The notes: a model not told the origin generated them from the sequence alone. Shown: positions 8,041-15,818, counted from the stretch's first letter. The stretch is DNA of 22,105 bases from Gemmatimonadaceae bacterium (GCA_014379705.1 JACMLI010000267.1:1-22105); one strand, 5' to 3'. Translations and numbers: made by a program.

Positions 8041-9077
8041 GCGCGCAGGGCCTCGATGTCGGCGCGCGCCTTCGCGAGGAGGGCGTCGCGTTCCGGGGCG
8101 GCGATGAAGGCGGAGGCAAAGCCATTCAACGCGATGCGAGCCAGTTCGTCGAAGGTGAAACCGAAGGCACGCACGGCGTGCTCGTACTCGTCCACGAGGT
8201 TCACGCCGCTCATCAACCGGTTGTCGGTGTTGAGCACGACGTTGAGCCCCGCGTCGAAGTAGCGGCGCAGCGGGTGTGACTCGTAGTCGCGCGCGGCGTG
8301 CGTCTGCACGTTGCTCGTCAGGCAGATCTCGAGCGCCACCTGCGACGCCCGCGCTTCCTCCACCAGTGCCGGATCCTCGATCAGGCGCGTCGCGTGGCCG
8401 AGTCGGTGCGCGGCGCATTCGTGCATGGCCTGGGCCACGGAGGCTGCCCCGTCTCCCTCGCCGGCGTGGCAGGTACAGGGCACGCCATGCTGCTGGGCCC
8501 ACGCAAAGGCCGCCGCGTGCGTGGACGCGGGATGCCCGCTCTCCCCGCCCGCCAGGTCAAAGCCGACGACGCCGCGCCCGTGGTACGCCACGGCCAGGCG
8601 CGCGAGCTCCATCGACGTCTGCACGGAGAGATGGCGCAGGCTGCAGATGATCACGCGTCCCACGATCCCGAACTCGCGCTCGGCGCGCTGCAGCCCGTTG
8701 ACCGCGGCCTCGACGGTCGCGCCCAGTTCAAGTCCCCCACGCGTGTTGAGGACAGGGGCGAAGCGGGTCTCGAGATAGCGCACCCCTTCGCGGGACGCGT
8801 CGGCCGCGAGTTCGTAGGCGATGCGCTCGAGGGCGTCGGTGGTCTGCATGACCGAGAGCGTCACGTCGAAGCGCTGGAGGTAGTCCTCGAGATTGCGCGC
8901 GTCCGTCACCAGCATGTAGTCGCCGAGGTCCTCGGGGTCTTCGCGGGGCATGGTGACGCCGTACTCGCGCGCCAGTTCCAGCATCGTCGCGGGACGCACG
9001 GAGCCGTCGAGGTGGCAGTGCAGCTCGGCCTTGGGCAACCGCTCCAGCAGCGATCGCGTGAGGACGGGATCGCTCAC
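8037..9077 (-). CDS. add: Adenosine deaminase
   Basis: A 346-aa TIM-barrel zinc deaminase converting adenosine or deoxyadenosine to inosine or deoxyinosine. Metal ligands and catalytic residues are visible: His20/His22 (ELHCHLDGS), His203 and Glu206 (CHAGEGDG), His227 (HRLGHATR) and Asp284 (LNTDNRLMSG). Animal enzymes read TDDP at the last motif; here the second Asp, which contacts N7 of the substrate in the mouse enzyme, is Asn285. I believe TDNR is common in one bacterial ADA branch, so this alone does not imply loss of function, though adenine or aminodeoxyfutalosine deaminase activity cannot be excluded. GTG is the start, overlapping the TGA of the 76-aa gene (GTGA), and the stop overlaps the phosphorylase start. 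The operon context supports purine salvage. Confidence 0.92.
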   Translation of the reverse strand: MSDPVLTRSLLERLPKAELHCHLDGSVRPATMLELAREYGVTMPREDPEDLGDYMLVTDARNLEDYLQRFDVTLSVMQTTDALERIAYELAADASREGVRYLETRFAPVLNTRGGLELGATVEAAVNGLQRAEREFGIVGRVIICSLRHLSVQTSMELARLAVAYHGRGVVGFDLAGGESGHPASTHAAAFAWAQQHGVPCTCHAGEGDGAASVAQAMHECAAHRLGHATRLIEDPALVEEARASQVALEICLTSNVQTHAARDYESHPLRRYFDAGLNVVLNTDNRLMSGVNLVDEYEHAVRAFGFTFDELARIALNGFASAFIAAPERDALLAKARADIEALRA

Positions 9078-9304
9078 GCGGTGCCCGTCTCGCGGAGGCG
9101 TCCACTCACGACGCGAAAGATGGCGCCGCCGTGCACAGGTGAGTCGTTAGGCACGGGGAGCCCGCGGCTGTCGGTCAGGGCGCGCGCCCCACTCAGCAGG
9201 GCCGAGGCCAGGGCCTCGTCGAGCAGGCGGACGGCGTCGAGGGCATTGCCGGTCGACGGCGCGTCGACCCCGCGGCCATTCACGTACACACGAACCGTGG
9301 TCAT
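9074..9304 (-). CDS. 76-aa hypothetical protein in nucleotide-salvage operon
   Basis: A small soluble protein that I do not recognise. It begins MTTVRVYVNGRGVDAPSTG, carries an Ala/Leu-rich helix (ALDAVRLLDEALASALL) and ends with GGAIFRVVSGRL. The order strand, turn, strand, helix, strand is faintly like a beta-grasp fold, but there is no C-terminal GG (ThiS/MoaD) and no cysteine (2Fe-2S), so no function follows. Evidence that it is real is its wiring: the ATG shares one base with the stop of the nucleotidase gene (TGATG), and its TGA overlaps the GTG of add (GTGA). It fills the gap exactly. It also holds the one CGTTAGGC octamer not read as TTA-GGC: the complement is read as Pro52-Asn53. Confidence 0.78.
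   Translation of the reverse strand: MTTVRVYVNGRGVDAPSTGNALDAVRLLDEALASALLSGARALTDSRGLPVPNDSPVHGGAIFRVVSGRLRETGTA
9145..9152 (+). repeat. CGTTAGGC octamer 4, antisense to its gene
   Basis: Inside the 76-aa gene, whose coding strand carries the complement and reads it as CCT-AAC (Pro52-Asn53). It is the only copy not giving a TTA codon. Confidence 0.8.
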
Positions 9305-12300
9305 CAGCGTCGAATCAGGCGCGGGCCGCCGGGCGGGGCCACCGGCTGCGGCAGTTGCTTCAGGTAGTTGGCGAGGGCGTCGCGGTCGATGATGCCCAGC
9401 GTCTCGGTACGCGCACCGCGGCCCGTGAGGCCCAGCGCGTCGCCGCCCTCGGCGAGAAAGTCGGTCATGCCCACCGTGTAGGTGCGTGCCGGGTCGATCG
9501 GGCGTCCGCCGTCGAGCACCGCGCGCACGAGGCGCGAGCCCTCGGGACGCTGCCGATCGATCTCCACGATCAGGCCGCTCAGGTGGAACCCGGACGTGCC
9601 CACGCCGATGCGCTCGAGGTACCGCAGCAGGTCGGCGCCGGACACCGTGATGCGCACGAGCTTGTTCTCGAAGGGTTGCACCTGGAACACGTCGCCGTAC
9701 GTCATCGGCCCCGCGTTGAGGTCGGTGCGCACCCCACCACGATTCATGACCGCGATGTCGGCCCCGGTCGCCCATCGCAGCGCGTCGGCCACGAGGTCGC
9801 CGAGCTTTCCGTTGTCGCCGCGGCGGATGATCTCGCGCAGCGTGGCCACCGGGGCAGCGAAGCGCTCCCGCACGCCGCGGGCGATGCCCTCCACGAACGC
9901 GGCCTCGGCGCTGTCGGGGCGCGTCGAATCGGGGAACACGTTGCGGAGCTCGCGATGCGGCGTTCCCCCGCCTAACGGGATGTCGATGATGCCGATGGCG
10001 CTGCCACGCTGCCAGGCCTCGGTGAGCGACACGCCATTCACCATCGTGACGGCACCCTGGTGCGAATGGCCCGCGATCAGCGCATCGACCTTGTCGGTCA
10101 ACCGCTCCGCGAGCGTGACCGCTTCGCCGGTGCACACGCTGCGCGTCTGGCGGTCGCAGGACGCGCCGATGTGCGTGACGAGGATGACCGCCTCCGCTCC
10201 GCGGCGGCGGAGGTCGCGCACGCGGGCGCTCACGGGCCCGACCGGGTCGACCGCCTGCATGCCCTGCAGGATCGAGGGGCGCTGCGTCCGCATCAGCTCA
10301 ACGCTCGTCGCGCCCACCACGCCGACCTTCACCGTGCCGAGGTCGATGAGCGTGTCGTTCGGGATCCAGTCCACATCGCGGCCGAGGGAGTCGAGGACAT
10401 TGGCCGCGAGGATGGCGTAGCGCGCTTCGCGCATGCGCGCGCGCAGCGTGTCCTGACCCCAGTCGAGGTCGTGGTTGCCCAGGGCTGCTGCCGCGAGGTT
10501 GTGTCGGTTGAAGACCTCGACGACATGCCGGCCGAAGGAGAAGTTCGACGCGGGCGTCCCCTGCCACTGGTCACCACCATCGACCCAGATGCTGGTGCAG
10601 GCCGGGGCCACGCATTCGGCGCGGGCCTGCCGGAGCGCGGCCACGAGCGCGGCCGCCCCACCGCGCATGAAGCCTTCGGCGGCAAGGTCCTGCGGCTCGA
10701 GCGCCCCGTGAAAGTCGTTCGTGCCGAGGACGCGCAGCCAGCGTCCCGAGCCGAGGTGCCCTGCCCCTCCCGGTGCGGCTGGACGCGCAGGCGCGGTGGT
10801 CCGGTCAAACGGCAATGCCCGCATCGCCCGCTGCGCCGCGTCAGCGATCCCCTCGGGGGCAAGGCGCCAGTTCACCGTGTGATAGTCGGCAGCGCGCAGC
10901 ACGCCGCGCGCCCGCACTTCGGCGATCAGGAGGTCGCGGATCTCTTCCTGCGTTTCGTACACCACCGGCGCGCCCTGCAGCATGGCGAAGCCCCCTCCAC
11001 CAGACTGCCGGTAGTTGCTCAGCGCCATGGTGAACGAGTCCCCATCGGTCACCGGCCGCCCGCGCACGGTGAGCGACGTGACGCGCTGGCCGAGCGGCTT
11101 CGAAAGGTCGAGCACGTAGTCGGCGCCCGCGACGATGTCGAAGTTGAAGCCGGGAATCGACGGATCCACCAGCGAGCGCGCGGCGTCGGCCGAACCGACG
11201 GTGCGGTAGTAGCGCGACGAGAACTCGAGGTAGTCGCGCAGCTGCCTCCCCGTGATGCGGATGGCGCGCAGGGTGTTGTCGTACGGGTACAGCCGCGCGA
11301 CCTCGGCGATCGTGATGGGGCCCGCGTCGAGCGAGGCGTTGAGGTCGAACGCGGCGGAGGATGCGAGGTCCGCCCCCGAGACCTTGCGCTCCACCTCGAG
11401 GATGAAATCGATGAGCGGCGTGTCCGTGACGCGCGAGGAGTCCCCGTGCCACGCGGCCGTCGTGCTGCCTAACGTGGTGTTGACCCACGCGACGGTGGCC
11501 TGGTGGAGGCGATCGACGGCGGCGATGACGGCGGGCTGTTCCGCCTGACGAGCCGTGCGCACGAGCGTCCCGCGCTTGTCCGTCACCCGCCAGCGCCCCT
11601 GCTCGCGGGCCAGCGACAGCGTCGCCACGCCCACCGAGGTCGCCCAGTTGCGGGGCTGCATGAGCAGCACGCCATTGATCGTGGTGTCGGCGACCTCCTT
11701 GTGCGAGTGGCCGAAGACCACGAGGTCGATGCCTGGCACCTCGTGCGCGACACGACCCGCGACGTTCTCCGAGGGGAGGTGCGAGGCCGTGGTGTCGTAG
11801 CTCGCCTGCTCCCCAAGCCCGGAATGCATCACGACGACCACGACGTCGACGCCGCGACGCCGGACGTCCGCGACGGCGCGGCGCACGGCAGGCACGATGT
11901 CACCGATGCGCAAGCGTCCGGCGAGGTTCTCGCGATCCCAGATCATCGCCCCGGGTGTCGTGGCGCCGACGATGCCGATGCGGACGCCACCGCGCACGAC
12001 GATCCGCGACGGCGCAAACATCCGCGGGCGCTGCCGCTCGGCGCCGATCGGCTCGGCATTCGCCGCGAGGAAGGGAAAGCGCGCCTGGCGCAGCGCCGCA
12101 CGCAGGCGCGGGATGCCGTAGTTGAACTCGTGATTCCCGACGGCGGCGGCGTCGTATTGCATGACGTTCATGGCCGCGATCACCGGGTGCGCACCCACCG
12201 TGTCGCGGCGCCCGGAGACGTAGGTGAGCGGATTTCCCTGCAGCAGGTCCCCGGCGTCCACGAGGACGACCCGCCCCGGATGGGCACGCCGGAGCGAATC

Positions 12301-12486
12301 AACGATCGTGGCCGCGCGGGCCAGCCCGCGCGCGCTATCGGGCGCGTCGGCGTAGTAGTCCCAGCCTCGCAGCCGCCCATGCACGTCGGTCGTGGACGCG
12401 ACAATGAGGTCGAACGATCGGGCGGTTTGAGCGGCAACAGGCGCCCCGCTCAGCAGGAGCCCGGCAGCGATCAGCGGTGCGCGCAT
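9304..12486 (-). CDS. Tandem periplasmic nucleotidase: CpdB-like plus UshA-like halves
   Basis: A 1060-aa exported enzyme with two complete 5'-nucleotidase-family units. A signal peptide (cleavage near PVAAQTA, about residue 20) is followed by half 1 (about 25-545). It has TTDVHGRL (Asp34, His36), DAGDLLQG, GNHEFNYG (117-124) and FGHSHKE (258-264), then a C-terminal substrate domain with LYPYDNTLRAI. WDYYAD, GLARAAT and the NHEFNYG wording match CpdB 2',3'-cyclic phosphodiesterases. Half 2 (about 582-1060) has LGTNDFHGALE, GGDQWQGTP, LGNHDLDWG (669-677), AGHSHQG (805-811), NRGGVRTDL and VQPFENKLV, as in UshA-type 5'-nucleotidases. The order resembles Bacillus YfkN but without a wall anchor. 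It would turn cyclic or 5'-nucleotides into nucleosides in the periplasm. First gene of the operon; no Shine-Dalgarno is visible before ATG. Leu339 and Leu838 are TTA in CGTTAGGC. Confidence 0.93.
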   Translation of the reverse strand: MRAPLIAAGLLLSGAPVAAQTARSFDLIVASTTDVHGRLRGWDYYADAPDSARGLARAATIVDSLRRAHPGRVVLVDAGDLLQGNPLTYVSGRRDTVGAHPVIAAMNVMQYDAAAVGNHEFNYGIPRLRAALRQARFPFLAANAEPIGAERQRPRMFAPSRIVVRGGVRIGIVGATTPGAMIWDRENLAGRLRIGDIVPAVRRAVADVRRRGVDVVVVVMHSGLGEQASYDTTASHLPSENVAGRVAHEVPGIDLVVFGHSHKEVADTTINGVLLMQPRNWATSVGVATLSLAREQGRWRVTDKRGTLVRTARQAEQPAVIAAVDRLHQATVAWVNTTLGSTTAAWHGDSSRVTDTPLIDFILEVERKVSGADLASSAAFDLNASLDAGPITIAEVARLYPYDNTLRAIRITGRQLRDYLEFSSRYYRTVGSADAARSLVDPSIPGFNFDIVAGADYVLDLSKPLGQRVTSLTVRGRPVTDGDSFTMALSNYRQSGGGGFAMLQGAPVVYETQEEIRDLLIAEVRARGVLRAADYHTVNWRLAPEGIADAAQRAMRALPFDRTTAPARPAAPGGAGHLGSGRWLRVLGTNDFHGALEPQDLAAEGFMRGGAAALVAALRQARAECVAPACTSIWVDGGDQWQGTPASNFSFGRHVVEVFNRHNLAAAALGNHDLDWGQDTLRARMREARYAILAANVLDSLGRDVDWIPNDTLIDLGTVKVGVVGATSVELMRTQRPSILQGMQAVDPVGPVSARVRDLRRRGAEAVILVTHIGASCDRQTRSVCTGEAVTLAERLTDKVDALIAGHSHQGAVTMVNGVSLTEAWQRGSAIGIIDIPLGGGTPHRELRNVFPDSTRPDSAEAAFVEGIARGVRERFAAPVATLREIIRRGDNGKLGDLVADALRWATGADIAVMNRGGVRTDLNAGPMTYGDVFQVQPFENKLVRITVSGADLLRYLERIGVGTSGFHLSGLIVEIDRQRPEGSRLVRAVLDGGRPIDPARTYTVGMTDFLAEGGDALGLTGRGARTETLGIIDRDALANYLKQLPQPVAPPGGPRLIRR
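9970..9977 (-). repeat. CGTTAGGC octamer 5
   Basis: Inside the second half of the tandem nucleotidase; read as Leu838(TTA)-Gly839 after a CCG proline codon. Confidence 0.8.
11467..11474 (-). repeat. CGTTAGGC octamer 6
   Basis: Inside the first half of the tandem nucleotidase; read as Leu339(TTA)-Gly340 after an ACG threonine codon. Confidence 0.8.
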
Positions 12487-12492
12487 GAAGGA

Positions 12493-12542
12493 AAGCTAGT
12501 GGCCTTCGCGAGACACAGCGAGACTCGATTGACGACAGTCAA
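12493..12542 (-). promoter_or_regulatory. Candidate promoter/operator of the nucleotidase operon
   Basis: An inverted repeat TTGAC-N4-GTCAA lies at 12529-12542, about 43 bp before the nucleotidase ATG, and could bind a regulator. On the minus strand TAGCTT (12498-12493) fits the loose -10 pattern TANNNT and ends 6 nt before the ATG, which together with the missing ribosome site would allow a leaderless mRNA. No convincing -35 is seen. Confidence 0.3.
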
Positions 12543-12565
12543 GTCACGAGAGAGCTTGGAGTTAC

Positions 12566-12675
12566 GGGGACTAGTGGACTAGTGGGCTGGTGGACTGGTG
12601 GCGGACGGGTAGCCGGGCGGCTTCTCGTACCACCCGCCACCGCTAGTCCACGAGCCCACTAGCCCACACGTCCCC
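12566..12675. repeat. 45-bp imperfect inverted repeat built of GGACTAGTG-like units
   Basis: The left arm (12566-12610) is a run of 7-9 nt units related to GACTAGTGG and GCTGGTGG. The right arm (12632-12675) is its imperfect reverse complement; both outer ends read GGGGAC/GTCCCC. The loop of about 21 nt contains AGCCGGGCGGCTT. It lies between the divergent nucleotidase and uridine kinase genes, within a 277-bp spacer otherwise holding only the candidate operators on each side. Confidence 0.7.
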
Positions 12676-12710
12676 CTTGAGACCAAACCGTGACAGCTAT
12701 GCCGCTACCT

Positions 12711-12739
12711 TTTGTTACACAAATGCCCGATTGTGCAAC
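12711..12739 (+). promoter_or_regulatory. Candidate operator upstream of uridine kinase
   Basis: GTTACACAA (12714-12722) and TTGTGCAAC (12731-12739) form an inverted repeat with one mismatch and an 8-nt spacer. The first half also makes TTTGT-TAC-ACAAA (12711-12723). The patch is AT-rich against a GC-rich background and ends 24 nt before the GTG start, as expected for a promoter or operator. No clear -35/-10 pair was found. Confidence 0.35.
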
Positions 12740-12763
12740 GCAACAGCACGCGGGTGGTGGGGC

Positions 12764-13393
12764 GTGAGTCGGCCGTTGGTAGTGGGGATCGCAGGGGGAA
12801 CGGGGTCGGGGAAATCCACGGTGGCGCGAAAAGTCGCTGAGGCGCTGCGAAAGGCCTCGGTGGCGTTCATCGACATGGATGCGTACTACCACAACTACGC
12901 GCATCTCCCGGTCGACGAACGGCGCCGCCTGAACTGGGATCACCCGGATCGGCTCGACATCGACATGTTCGTGCGGCACCTCGAGCAGCTGCGCGCCCGG
13001 GAGCCGATCGACAAGCCGGTGTACGACTTCGTCACCCACACGCGCGCGCCGGAGACGATCCACGTGCCGGCCGCGGATGTCATCGTCGTTGATGGGATCC
13101 TGCTGTTCACGGACGCACGCCTCCGCGCCCTGCTGGACGTGAAGGTGTTCGTCGATGCGGACGCCGACATTCGGCTGGCCCGGCGCATTCGCCGGGACAT
13201 GGGAAAGCGCGGGCGTCCGTTGCCGGAAATCCTGGAACAGTACCTCACGACGGTCCGCCCCATGCACCTTCAATTCGTCGAACCGAGCAAGCGCTACGCC
13301 GACGTCATCGTGCCGGAGGGCGGGCACAACCCCGTCGCCATCGAGATGATTGCCGCCCAGGTCCATCGGCGGCTGGAGAACCGAGCCTCGTGA
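12764..13393 (+). CDS. udk: Uridine kinase
   Basis: A 209-aa P-loop kinase, close to E. coli Udk (213 aa), that phosphorylates uridine and cytidine to UMP/CMP in pyrimidine salvage. Walker A is GGTGSGKST (11-19). FIDMDAYYHNY is the family's Asp/Tyr substrate segment, followed by NWDHPDRLDIDMF, PVYDFVTHTR and VIVVDGILLF, then the lid region with RRIRRDMGKRGR. All are in the usual order. The GTG at 12764 gives MSRPLVVGIAGG; the frame is open upstream to a TTG at 12677 but that extension crosses the AT-rich palindrome and has no homology-like content. The stop TGA overlaps the GTG of the response regulator gene (GTGA), so kinase and two-component genes are probably one transcript. Confidence 0.94.
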   Translation: MSRPLVVGIAGGTGSGKSTVARKVAEALRKASVAFIDMDAYYHNYAHLPVDERRRLNWDHPDRLDIDMFVRHLEQLRAREPIDKPVYDFVTHTRAPETIHVPAADVIVVDGILLFTDARLRALLDVKVFVDADADIRLARRIRRDMGKRGRPLPEILEQYLTTVRPMHLQFVEPSKRYADVIVPEGGHNPVAIEMIAAQVHRRLENRAS

Positions 13394-14112
13394 CATCCCC
13401 CGGCACGCCCGGCGAACGCATCCTCGTGGTCGACGACGAACCCGACATCGTCGCCCTCGTCGTCTTCCACCTCGTCAAGTCCGGGTATCGCGTCTCCACG
13501 GCGGGGAGCGGGCCGGACGCCATCAACCTCGCGCGGTCGGAATCGCCGTCGCTCATCGTGCTCGACCTCATGCTCCCCGGCATGTCGGGGTTCGAGGTGC
13601 TCGAGTCCCTGCGCGCCGACGCCGCCACGCGCGACGTCGCGGTCCTCATGCTCACCGCACGCCGGGAGGAGCCCGACCGCATCCGCGGCCTCTCGTTAGG
13701 CGCGGACGACTACCTCACCAAGCCCTTCTCGCCGCAGGAGCTCGTCCTCCGCGTCGGCGCGATCCTGCGGCGCGTGCAGCTCGCGCAGCCGCACACCAAC
13801 GACACGCTGCGCGCCGGCCCGATCGTAATCGACCGCGCCGGGCACCGCGTGACCCTCGATGGCGCCGGGGAGGTCGAACTCACCCCGACGGAATACCGTC
13901 TCCTGCTCACCCTCGCGGAGCGACGGGGCCGGGTGCAGGCCCGCGGCCTGCTGCTCGAGACCGTGTGGGAGGCCGCCCCTGACATCCAGACCCGCACGGT
14001 GGACATGCACGTCCAGCGCCTGCGGAGCAAGCTCGGTCCCGCCGGGGACATGATCGAGACGGTGCGCGGCTTCGGTTATAGATTGAAGTCGGCGCAACCA
14101 CGTAGTGCGTGA
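13390..14112 (+). CDS. OmpR/PhoB-family response regulator
   Basis: A 240-aa DNA-binding response regulator. The receiver domain (about 9-125) has the acidic pair Asp15/Asp16 (LVVDDEPD), phospho-acceptor Asp59 (IVLDLMLPGMSG), Thr89 (MLTAR) and Lys111 (YLTKPFSPQEL). A winged-helix DNA-binding domain follows (about 140-235), with LTPTEYRLLLTLAERRGRV and TRTVDMHVQRLRSKLG ending in VRGFGYRLK. Length, domain order and the PhoR-like partner make it PhoB-like, so a phosphate-starvation role is plausible but unproven. It starts at GTG inside the udk stop and ends inside the kinase start, with 4-nt overlaps on both sides. Leu103 in GLSLGADDYLTKPF is a TTA within CGTTAGGC. Confidence 0.93.
   Translation: MTSPGTPGERILVVDDEPDIVALVVFHLVKSGYRVSTAGSGPDAINLARSESPSLIVLDLMLPGMSGFEVLESLRADAATRDVAVLMLTARREEPDRIRGLSLGADDYLTKPFSPQELVLRVGAILRRVQLAQPHTNDTLRAGPIVIDRAGHRVTLDGAGEVELTPTEYRLLLTLAERRGRVQARGLLLETVWEAAPDIQTRTVDMHVQRLRSKLGPAGDMIETVRGFGYRLKSAQPRSA
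13694..13701 (+). repeat. CGTTAGGC octamer 7
   Basis: Inside the response regulator gene; read as Leu103(TTA)-Gly104 after a TCG serine codon. Confidence 0.8.
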
Positions 14113-15809
14113 GGCTTTCGCAAAGACTCCTCGCAGGTTTCCTCGTCGTCATCGTCGTCCTGGTCGCGCTCGTCGTCACGAGCGTCGACCGGCGTGTGCG
14201 TGAACGACTCCTCACCCAGGCCAGCGGCAGCCTGATTCGCGAAGCGCGCCTCCTCGGCGCGTCGTGGCGTGTCGGCATGGACGCCGACTCCCTCGCCGAC
14301 GCGCAGGGCGCGCTCCTCGGGCATCGCGTCACCCTGGTCGATTCCGCCGGACGCGTCGTCGGCGACTCCGAGTTCGAGGGCGCCGTCCTGTCGCAACTCG
14401 AGGACCACTCGCTCCGCCCCGAAGTCGCGCAGTCGATGGCCACGGGCGAGGGCACCGCCGTCCGCCAGTCGCCCTCCACGGGGGAACGCGAGATCTACGC
14501 CGCCGTGCGTCACCCCCAGGGAACGGCGCGCGTGTCGCTCTCGATCGCCTCGCATGGCCAGATCGTCCGTCAGTTGCAGCGCGACGTCCTCTCTGCTGCG
14601 CTCCTCGCCACGCTGGTCGCGATCATCCTCGCCAGCATTTTCGCCCGCTCGGTGTCGCAGCCGATCCTCGAGCTGCGTGACGATGCGCGCGCGATCGCCG
14701 GCGGGGACCTGCAACGACGGCCGAGTCTCGCGGCACCGGGCGAAGTGGGAGAGCTCGCCAGCGCCTTCCACCGGCTCGCCGAGCAGCTCACCGCGCGAGT
14801 CGCGGCGCTCGAAGCCGACGACGCCTTGCTCCGCGCGGTCTCGGACTCGCTCAACGAAGGCGTCGTGGCCGTCGATGCGCGGCAGCAGGTCGTGCATGTC
14901 AACGACGGGGCGCGTCACATGCTGGGCGCGCGGGACCCGCTTCCCTTCCCGGCAGATCGGCTCCCGCGGGATCGGATTCTCCGCGAGGCCCTGACGGCCG
15001 CCATGGCCGGTGCGTCAACCGACGACGTCGAGACGCAGCTCAACGATCGCATCGTGTCGCTCACGGCGCGTCCACTGGCTGGTGGGGGCGCGGTGTTCGC
15101 GCTGTTCGACGTCACCCCGATCCGCCGCCTCGAGACGATGCGCCGCGACTTCGTCGCCAACGTGTCGCACGAGCTCAAGACGCCCCTGACCGTCGTGAGC
15201 GGGTTCGCCGAGACGCTGCGCGACCCCTCGGTCCCGCCCGAGCAGCGGGCGCAGTTCGTGGAGACGATCCTCAACAACACGCAGCGCATGCAGCGCCTGG
15301 TCGACGACCTCCTCGACCTGTCGCGCATCGAGTCGGGCGGGTGGCGCCCGAATCCGACCGACGTGGACCTCGAGGTCATGGCCGGTGAGTCGCTGGCCGC
15401 CATTTCGGATGGCGCCGCGGACAAGGGCTTGGAATTGCGCCGCGACAACGCCCCGGACGCGCGGCGCGTGCGCGCCGACGCGGTCGCCCTGCGGCAGGTG
15501 CTGGCCAACCTGGTGCATAACGCGCTCCGCCACACCACGTCCGGGAGCATCACGGTGTTAGCCGAGCGCAACTCGTCAGGCGGCGTGACGATCGGGGTGC
15601 GCGATACCGGCAGCGGCATTCCGGCCGAGCACTTGCCCCGCGTGTTCGAGCGCTTCTATCGAGCCGACGCCTCACGTTCGCGCGCGGAAGGCGGCACGGG
15701 GCTGGGCCTCGCCATCGTGAAGCACCTGGTGGAGGCGCATGGCGGCCGCGTGAGCGCCGAGAGCGCGCCGGGTCAGGGGACGACGGTCAGGGCGGAGTTT
15801 CCCCAGTAG
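14109..15809 (+). CDS. PhoR-like sensor histidine kinase
   Basis: A 566-aa membrane sensor kinase. TM1 (about 8-25) and TM2 (about 160-179) bracket a periplasmic sensor of about 130 residues. A HAMP linker (about 180-232) and a PAS-like domain (about 240-335) follow. The dimerisation/phospho-acceptor motif is FVANVSHELKTPLT with His354. The ATPase has an N-box (NLVHNALRH, 467-475), G1 DTGSGI (499-504), F-box VFERFYR and G2 GGTGLGLAI (528-536). The order TM-sensor-TM-HAMP-PAS-HisKA-HATPase matches PhoR of Gram-positive and many high-GC bacteria. The GTG start overlaps the regulator's stop (GTGA). It contains the only TTA codon found outside the octamer (Leu484, in GTGTTAGCC). The signal is not deducible; phosphate is the best guess. 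Confidence 0.93.
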   Translation: MRLSQRLLAGFLVVIVVLVALVVTSVDRRVRERLLTQASGSLIREARLLGASWRVGMDADSLADAQGALLGHRVTLVDSAGRVVGDSEFEGAVLSQLEDHSLRPEVAQSMATGEGTAVRQSPSTGEREIYAAVRHPQGTARVSLSIASHGQIVRQLQRDVLSAALLATLVAIILASIFARSVSQPILELRDDARAIAGGDLQRRPSLAAPGEVGELASAFHRLAEQLTARVAALEADDALLRAVSDSLNEGVVAVDARQQVVHVNDGARHMLGARDPLPFPADRLPRDRILREALTAAMAGASTDDVETQLNDRIVSLTARPLAGGGAVFALFDVTPIRRLETMRRDFVANVSHELKTPLTVVSGFAETLRDPSVPPEQRAQFVETILNNTQRMQRLVDDLLDLSRIESGGWRPNPTDVDLEVMAGESLAAISDGAADKGLELRRDNAPDARRVRADAVALRQVLANLVHNALRHTTSGSITVLAERNSSGGVTIGVRDTGSGIPAEHLPRVFERFYRADASRSRAEGGTGLGLAIVKHLVEAHGGRVSAESAPGQGTTVRAEFPQ

Positions 15810-15818
15810 CCCCTCGTT

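Noticed and set aside
9074..9304. ThiS/MoaD or 2Fe-2S ferredoxin identity for the 76-aa protein.
   Set aside because: No C-terminal di-glycine and no cysteines; the resemblance is limited to a VNGR-type strand-turn.
12677..12763. Upstream extension of uridine kinase from a TTG.
   Set aside because: It crosses an AT-rich palindrome and adds residues that the family lacks; GTG 12764 gives the expected length.
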